From Bacillota bacterium (GTDB lineage: Bacteria; Bacillota; Dethiobacteria; DTU022; UBA8154), in contig JAAYFF010000042.1 of assembly GCA_012728375.1 (NCBI GenBank), positions 1 through 57,972 of the forward strand: a stretch of 57,972 nucleotides of DNA, read 5' to 3'. The notes under the pieces were generated by a model, which saw only the letters and a list, made by a program, of their open reading frames with translations, made no database searches and had not been told where the DNA came from. Made by a program: the position numbers and the translations under genes. Of the stretch, positions 55,245 to 57,972 are shown in pieces. Position 1 is the stretch's first letter; the number at the start of each line of letters is the position of its first letter.

Positions 55245-55625
55245 ATGAAGTCGACACAGGAAAGTGCTTCTTTTTCCTATCGTCATAATAACTCCCTCCT
55301 GAACAGCTCGGGCTTCACTCTGGCTGAACTGATGGTCGTGGTGGTCATTATCGCTATTTTGGTGGCAATGGCGATCCCCATTTACGAAGAAGTAAAGGCA
55401 AATGCCGCATACAAGGCAAATGAAGCCAATATGGCCATCATACACAGCGCCGTACAGATGTACATCGCCGACCATGGCGTGCCGGAGGGCGAACCCGCCA
55501 GCGGTTGGCAGAATGCCTTGATGCCATACCTGCAGGAATGGCCTGACCCGCCTCCCGGCTATACGGGAACATACCAGGTAAGCGGTAATATTCAAAAATA
55601 TAAGGTTGAATTGAAAGATTTTTGA
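55245..55625 (+). CDS. second type IV pilin-like protein
   Basis: A prepilin with an unusually long leader (23 residues, few basic residues) cut at NSSG before FTLAELMVVVVIIAILVAMAIP. Glu5 is present. The mature protein (103 aa) shares the helix and the general layout of the first pilin but diverges after it, with a PYLQEWPDPPPGYTGT motif near the C-terminus. GGAGGGGG lies before ATG 55245. It may be an alternative major or a minor pilin. The IS4-like element begins eight nt after its stop. Confidence 0.92.
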   Translation: MKSTQESASFSYRHNNSLLNSSGFTLAELMVVVVIIAILVAMAIPIYEEVKANAAYKANEANMAIIHSAVQMYIADHGVPEGEPASGWQNALMPYLQEWPDPPPGYTGTYQVSGNIQKYKVELKDF

Positions 55626-55633
55626 ATACCTTA

Positions 55634-57246
55634 CAGGAGTTATGCAGTTGATGTAAATATATGACAGCACACACTCCAAAAAATATTTTCAAATTAGATC
55701 CATATATTTCCAAAAACACTTGACATTTCAGAAAAGCGCCCATAATCGAGTAGGATGGTATTTTTTACCATTACTACTGACGATTTGGGTGATACAATTG
55801 AAACAGCTGGGTAAACCTATTTTTCGAAGTAAGGATCACGGCCCAGGAGCCGGCATTCCAGTGCTCAAAACAATTTGGGATTTTTTTGACATGGCGCTTT
55901 TGTTTTCCCAAACCGGAATCAGCAAACATTCCGGACTACCTGCATGGTTAATGGCTTTCGCCTATATCTGCGGTTTGATCAATAATGTAAAATCGGCCAA
56001 TAAAAATGCAAGTTTTTCTGCAGATGCTCCATTTTTAAGGCATTTGTTGGGGCAAAAGGTTTCCCAGAGTGCTCTCAGCCGGTTTCTTGCTAAACCATTT
56101 GCGTGGCTCCAGTTCTCCCTTGGCAGAGTTGCCAGATTGCAGGAGAAGGAAGAAAGCCGACTAATCGAGGGTGATGTGATTGCCCTGGATGATACCAAAA
56201 TTGAGCACCGACATGGGAAAAAAATCCCCTTTTTGTGTTGGCTTTTTGATAGTTCGGATAAACGCCACCTTTGGTGTATGAACCTCGTATCAACTTTTGC
56301 TGTTTTGAATAACGGACTGGAATATCCTTTGTTATGGCGTTTTTGGGTGAAAACAGAAAATATCAAAGAGAAACAAACAAAGCTTGAACTGGCTAAAAAA
56401 ATGCTTACGGCGTTTCGTTCGCTTAATGATGCAAGGGTTTGGGTGGCTATGGACCGTTGGTTCTTGTGTAAAAAGTTCCTGCGGTGGCTTATGGATAATG
56501 ATTTTGATTGGGTTACTAAAGCCAAACGCAATACGGTCCTGTTCCGGAAAACATATGACCACAGGCTTGGAAAGAAAATATTTGTTAAGCTAAATCCCCA
56601 AACGCTGCTGCGGGAAGCATACCCAAAGCTGCGGAAAGACGGCTCGGCAATGAGTATTGCTGATATTTACATCAAGATCCCTTATGAAACGGTTACCAAG
56701 AAGGAAAAGCCTATCACACGTCAAGAAATGGTTCCCGTTGCCGCTATTGCTGCAACCTACACAAAGCAGGCATCAGACATCTTTTTGCCGGAAGCAGAAT
56801 CGCCAGCTACCTTTAAGGATGCATATCTGTTGCTGAGTAACCGTGTTGACAAACCAAAAGATGTAGCTATTGCTTATGCCAAACGATGGCGTATTGAAGT
56901 TTTTTACCGTATGGCTAAGCAGAATCTCGGCTTAACATCTTGCTATGCCCGTTCTGAAACAGCCCATTTCGCACATGTGGAGCTGCTCTTCACCGCAAAT
57001 ACTCTTCTTTGTTATGCCACCTGGCATTGTAAAGAAGAAGGCGTTGAAGAAGCCTTGCCCCCTTGCGAAGTGGTCGGGTACTTTTTCAACGCCGGTTGCC
57101 GGATTTACTGTGGTAAACAGCAAATCCAAGTCTATTTTGACATAACAACCAGGCGTTTTGCAAGCTTAATAAAAAAATTTTGGCCAAAATTTTTGGAACT
57201 AAAGTTATGGAACTGGAATTATTATCCTGGAACTGCATAAGTTCTG
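55634..57246 (+). mobile_element. IS4-like insertion sequence with 7-bp target duplication
   Basis: The ends are inverted repeats, CAGGAGTTATGCAGTT at 55634-55649 and its counterpart at 57231-57246 (14 of 16 match). The direct repeat TACCTTA flanks both (55627-55633 and 57247-57253), two nt after the second pilin's stop. It contains one intact transposase and a TTGACA promoter near 55721. Length is 1613 bp. Confidence 0.93.
55798..57240 (+). CDS. IS4-like DDE transposase
   Basis: A 480-aa transposase with the DDE residues in ALDDTKIEHRHGKK, VAMDRWFLCKKFL and YAKRWRIEVFYRMAKQNLGL. The last resembles the Y-R-E-K signature of IS4-type enzymes. An N-terminal segment (KTIWDFFDMALLFSQTGISKHSGLPAW) is typical of the group. 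TTG 55798 has GGGTGA 5 nt upstream; the frame remains open to 55720. It is intact. Confidence 0.92.
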   Translation: MKQLGKPIFRSKDHGPGAGIPVLKTIWDFFDMALLFSQTGISKHSGLPAWLMAFAYICGLINNVKSANKNASFSADAPFLRHLLGQKVSQSALSRFLAKPFAWLQFSLGRVARLQEKEESRLIEGDVIALDDTKIEHRHGKKIPFLCWLFDSSDKRHLWCMNLVSTFAVLNNGLEYPLLWRFWVKTENIKEKQTKLELAKKMLTAFRSLNDARVWVAMDRWFLCKKFLRWLMDNDFDWVTKAKRNTVLFRKTYDHRLGKKIFVKLNPQTLLREAYPKLRKDGSAMSIADIYIKIPYETVTKKEKPITRQEMVPVAAIAATYTKQASDIFLPEAESPATFKDAYLLLSNRVDKPKDVAIAYAKRWRIEVFYRMAKQNLGLTSCYARSETAHFAHVELLFTANTLLCYATWHCKEEGVEEALPPCEVVGYFFNAGCRIYCGKQQIQVYFDITTRRFASLIKKFWPKFLELKLWNWNYYPGTA

Positions 57247-57253
57247 TACCTTA

Positions 57254-57464
57254 AAGCACCACAAAAAAGCTTTTATACCTTTGATAACTCTGCCCATAGT
57301 CCGTTGTTTGAAGAACCGGAAAAAGCTATTAAAATATTGAATATACTCGCAGCCTGAGCAATAGTGCCGGCTATTACAAACGCAAATACAGGGTTTACTT
57401 GTCCTCAGAGCAACTTATCATTACTTCCGCTCTAAAATTTGTAGTTACAAATTTAATGTTTTTC
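57254..57464. other. intergenic sequence after the IS
   Basis: This is the native sequence that followed the second pilin before insertion. It has no good open frame and no strong stem. I see nothing recognisable. Confidence 0.5.
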
Positions 57465-57493
57465 TTCCAAACTATTCCTTTATGCGATATAAT
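57465..57493 (+). promoter_or_regulatory. promoter for the minor pilin gene
   Basis: TTCCAA (57465-57470), 17 nt, TATAAT (57488-57493). The -10 is perfect; the -35 is weak. Confidence 0.5.
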
Positions 57494-57525
57494 AAACATA
57501 GAAAACCTTAACGGGTGGGGTTAAA

Positions 57526-57972
57526 ATGTTGTTAAAAAATGATAAAGGTATTGCCATGGCAATGGCAATTATTATTGGTTTGGTTATTACAATAACCGGT
57601 ATTACGCTTTGGCAGGCCAGTACAAGCGGTACAATCCAGGTGGAAGGAGACGGAAGCAGTACTCAGGCATATTTTTATGCCAAATCGGGTGTAGAACTGG
57701 CTGTCGGTTTACTGCAGGACAACCCTGACTACCTATCGCCTGAAGACGATCCGGTAACTTTTTACGGAAGACTGTCTGATACGGCATTTTCGAGGACTGA
57801 TACCGGTGACTATAATATAAAAATTGAAATTGAGAGGGATGACAACAATTATTTTATTAGATCTACCGGGATCGTGAATGTCGCCGGGGCTAAAGAAAGT
57901 CAGGCCACGGCGAATTCTTTAGGATTTCTCATTAGCGTAAAACAACTTAAAGAGAGCGCGGGCATCGTTAGC
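57526..57972 (+). CDS. PilX/GspK-like minor pilin, partial
   Basis: The gene runs off the window after 149 codons. The start MLLKNDKG is followed by IAMAMAIIIGLVITITGITLWQA, a class III signal with cleavage after Gly8. Position 5 of the mature protein is Met, not Glu, as in GspK and some PilX proteins that cap the fibre tip. The rest is ELAVGLLQDNPDYL.. then a beta-rich part. GGGTGGGG lies 5 nt before ATG 57526. It belongs to the pilus locus and probably opens a minor-pilin operon continuing outside the window. Confidence 0.82.
   Translation, partial: MLLKNDKGIAMAMAIIIGLVITITGITLWQASTSGTIQVEGDGSSTQAYFYAKSGVELAVGLLQDNPDYLSPEDDPVTFYGRLSDTAFSRTDTGDYNIKIEIERDDNNYFIRSTGIVNVAGAKESQATANSLGFLISVKQLKESAGIVS

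Noticed and set aside
42965-57246. Related ends of the two IS elements (shared TTATGCAGT)
   Set aside because: Nine bases are shared, but in opposite orientation relative to the element ends. The transposases belong to different families, so chance is the simpler explanation.

Overview
The window comes from a monoderm, endospore-forming member of the Firmicutes, class Clostridia. The gene order most resembles the Peptococcaceae/Desulfotomaculum side of that class; this is inferred from synteny, not from a search. Supporting signs are spoIID, a BofC-like gene, an uninterrupted pro-sigK, sigI-rsgI, a SCIFF peptide with its maturase, AddAB, IreB-RuvX-YrzB, purine-rich Shine-Dalgarno sites and frequent TTG/GTG starts. 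Nearly every gene lies on the + strand. The only clear exceptions are a half-size GDT1 transporter gene, an RCC1-repeat gene and one transposase.

Layout. Bases 1-195: 5S rRNA (end of an rRNA operon) and its terminator. 461-10858: moaA, then yebC, a bofC-like gene, ruvCAB, queH, a DUF2905 gene, spoIID, queA, tgt, yajC and a TIGR04086 gene, covering Holliday-junction processing, queuosine tRNA modification and sporulation. 10956-15838: scfA-scfB (six-cysteine peptide and radical-SAM maturase, with a UUCG attenuator between them), rarA, yigZ, mnmA. 15976-16589: a class-I cyclic-di-GMP riboswitch with a downstream terminator, controlling a small membrane protein that resembles a metalloprotease without its active site. 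16845-24878: zinc-ribbon protein, AI-2E-type exporter, alaS behind a perfect-consensus promoter, ireB-ruvX-DUF1292, mltG, class B PBP. 25036-34662: apgM, addB, addA and a radical SAM gene. 34778-39448: sigK, sigI-rsgI, an HD-GYP phosphodiesterase, yqeG.

39582 to the end is a type IV pilus (T4P) locus: prepilin peptidase, a short GspE-type ATPase, then (interrupted by a reversed RCC1-repeat gene and an IS1182-like element) PilP-like, a secretin-like protein without a pore domain, PilT, PilC, a sigma-70 family factor, PilM, PilN, PilO, a full-length PilB, a lipoprotein, two type IV pilins, an IS4-like element with a 7-bp target duplication, and the start of a PilX/GspK-like minor pilin cut by the window edge.

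The most unusual part is this pilus locus. It encodes its own sigma factor. Its secretin homologue keeps only the N-terminal ring modules, which suits a cell without an outer membrane. Two of its genes (the secretin-like gene and pilN) appear to start at CTG. With the c-di-GMP riboswitch and the HD-GYP enzyme nearby, the window suggests a c-di-GMP-responsive surface-attachment programme in a spore former. That link is inference from proximity.
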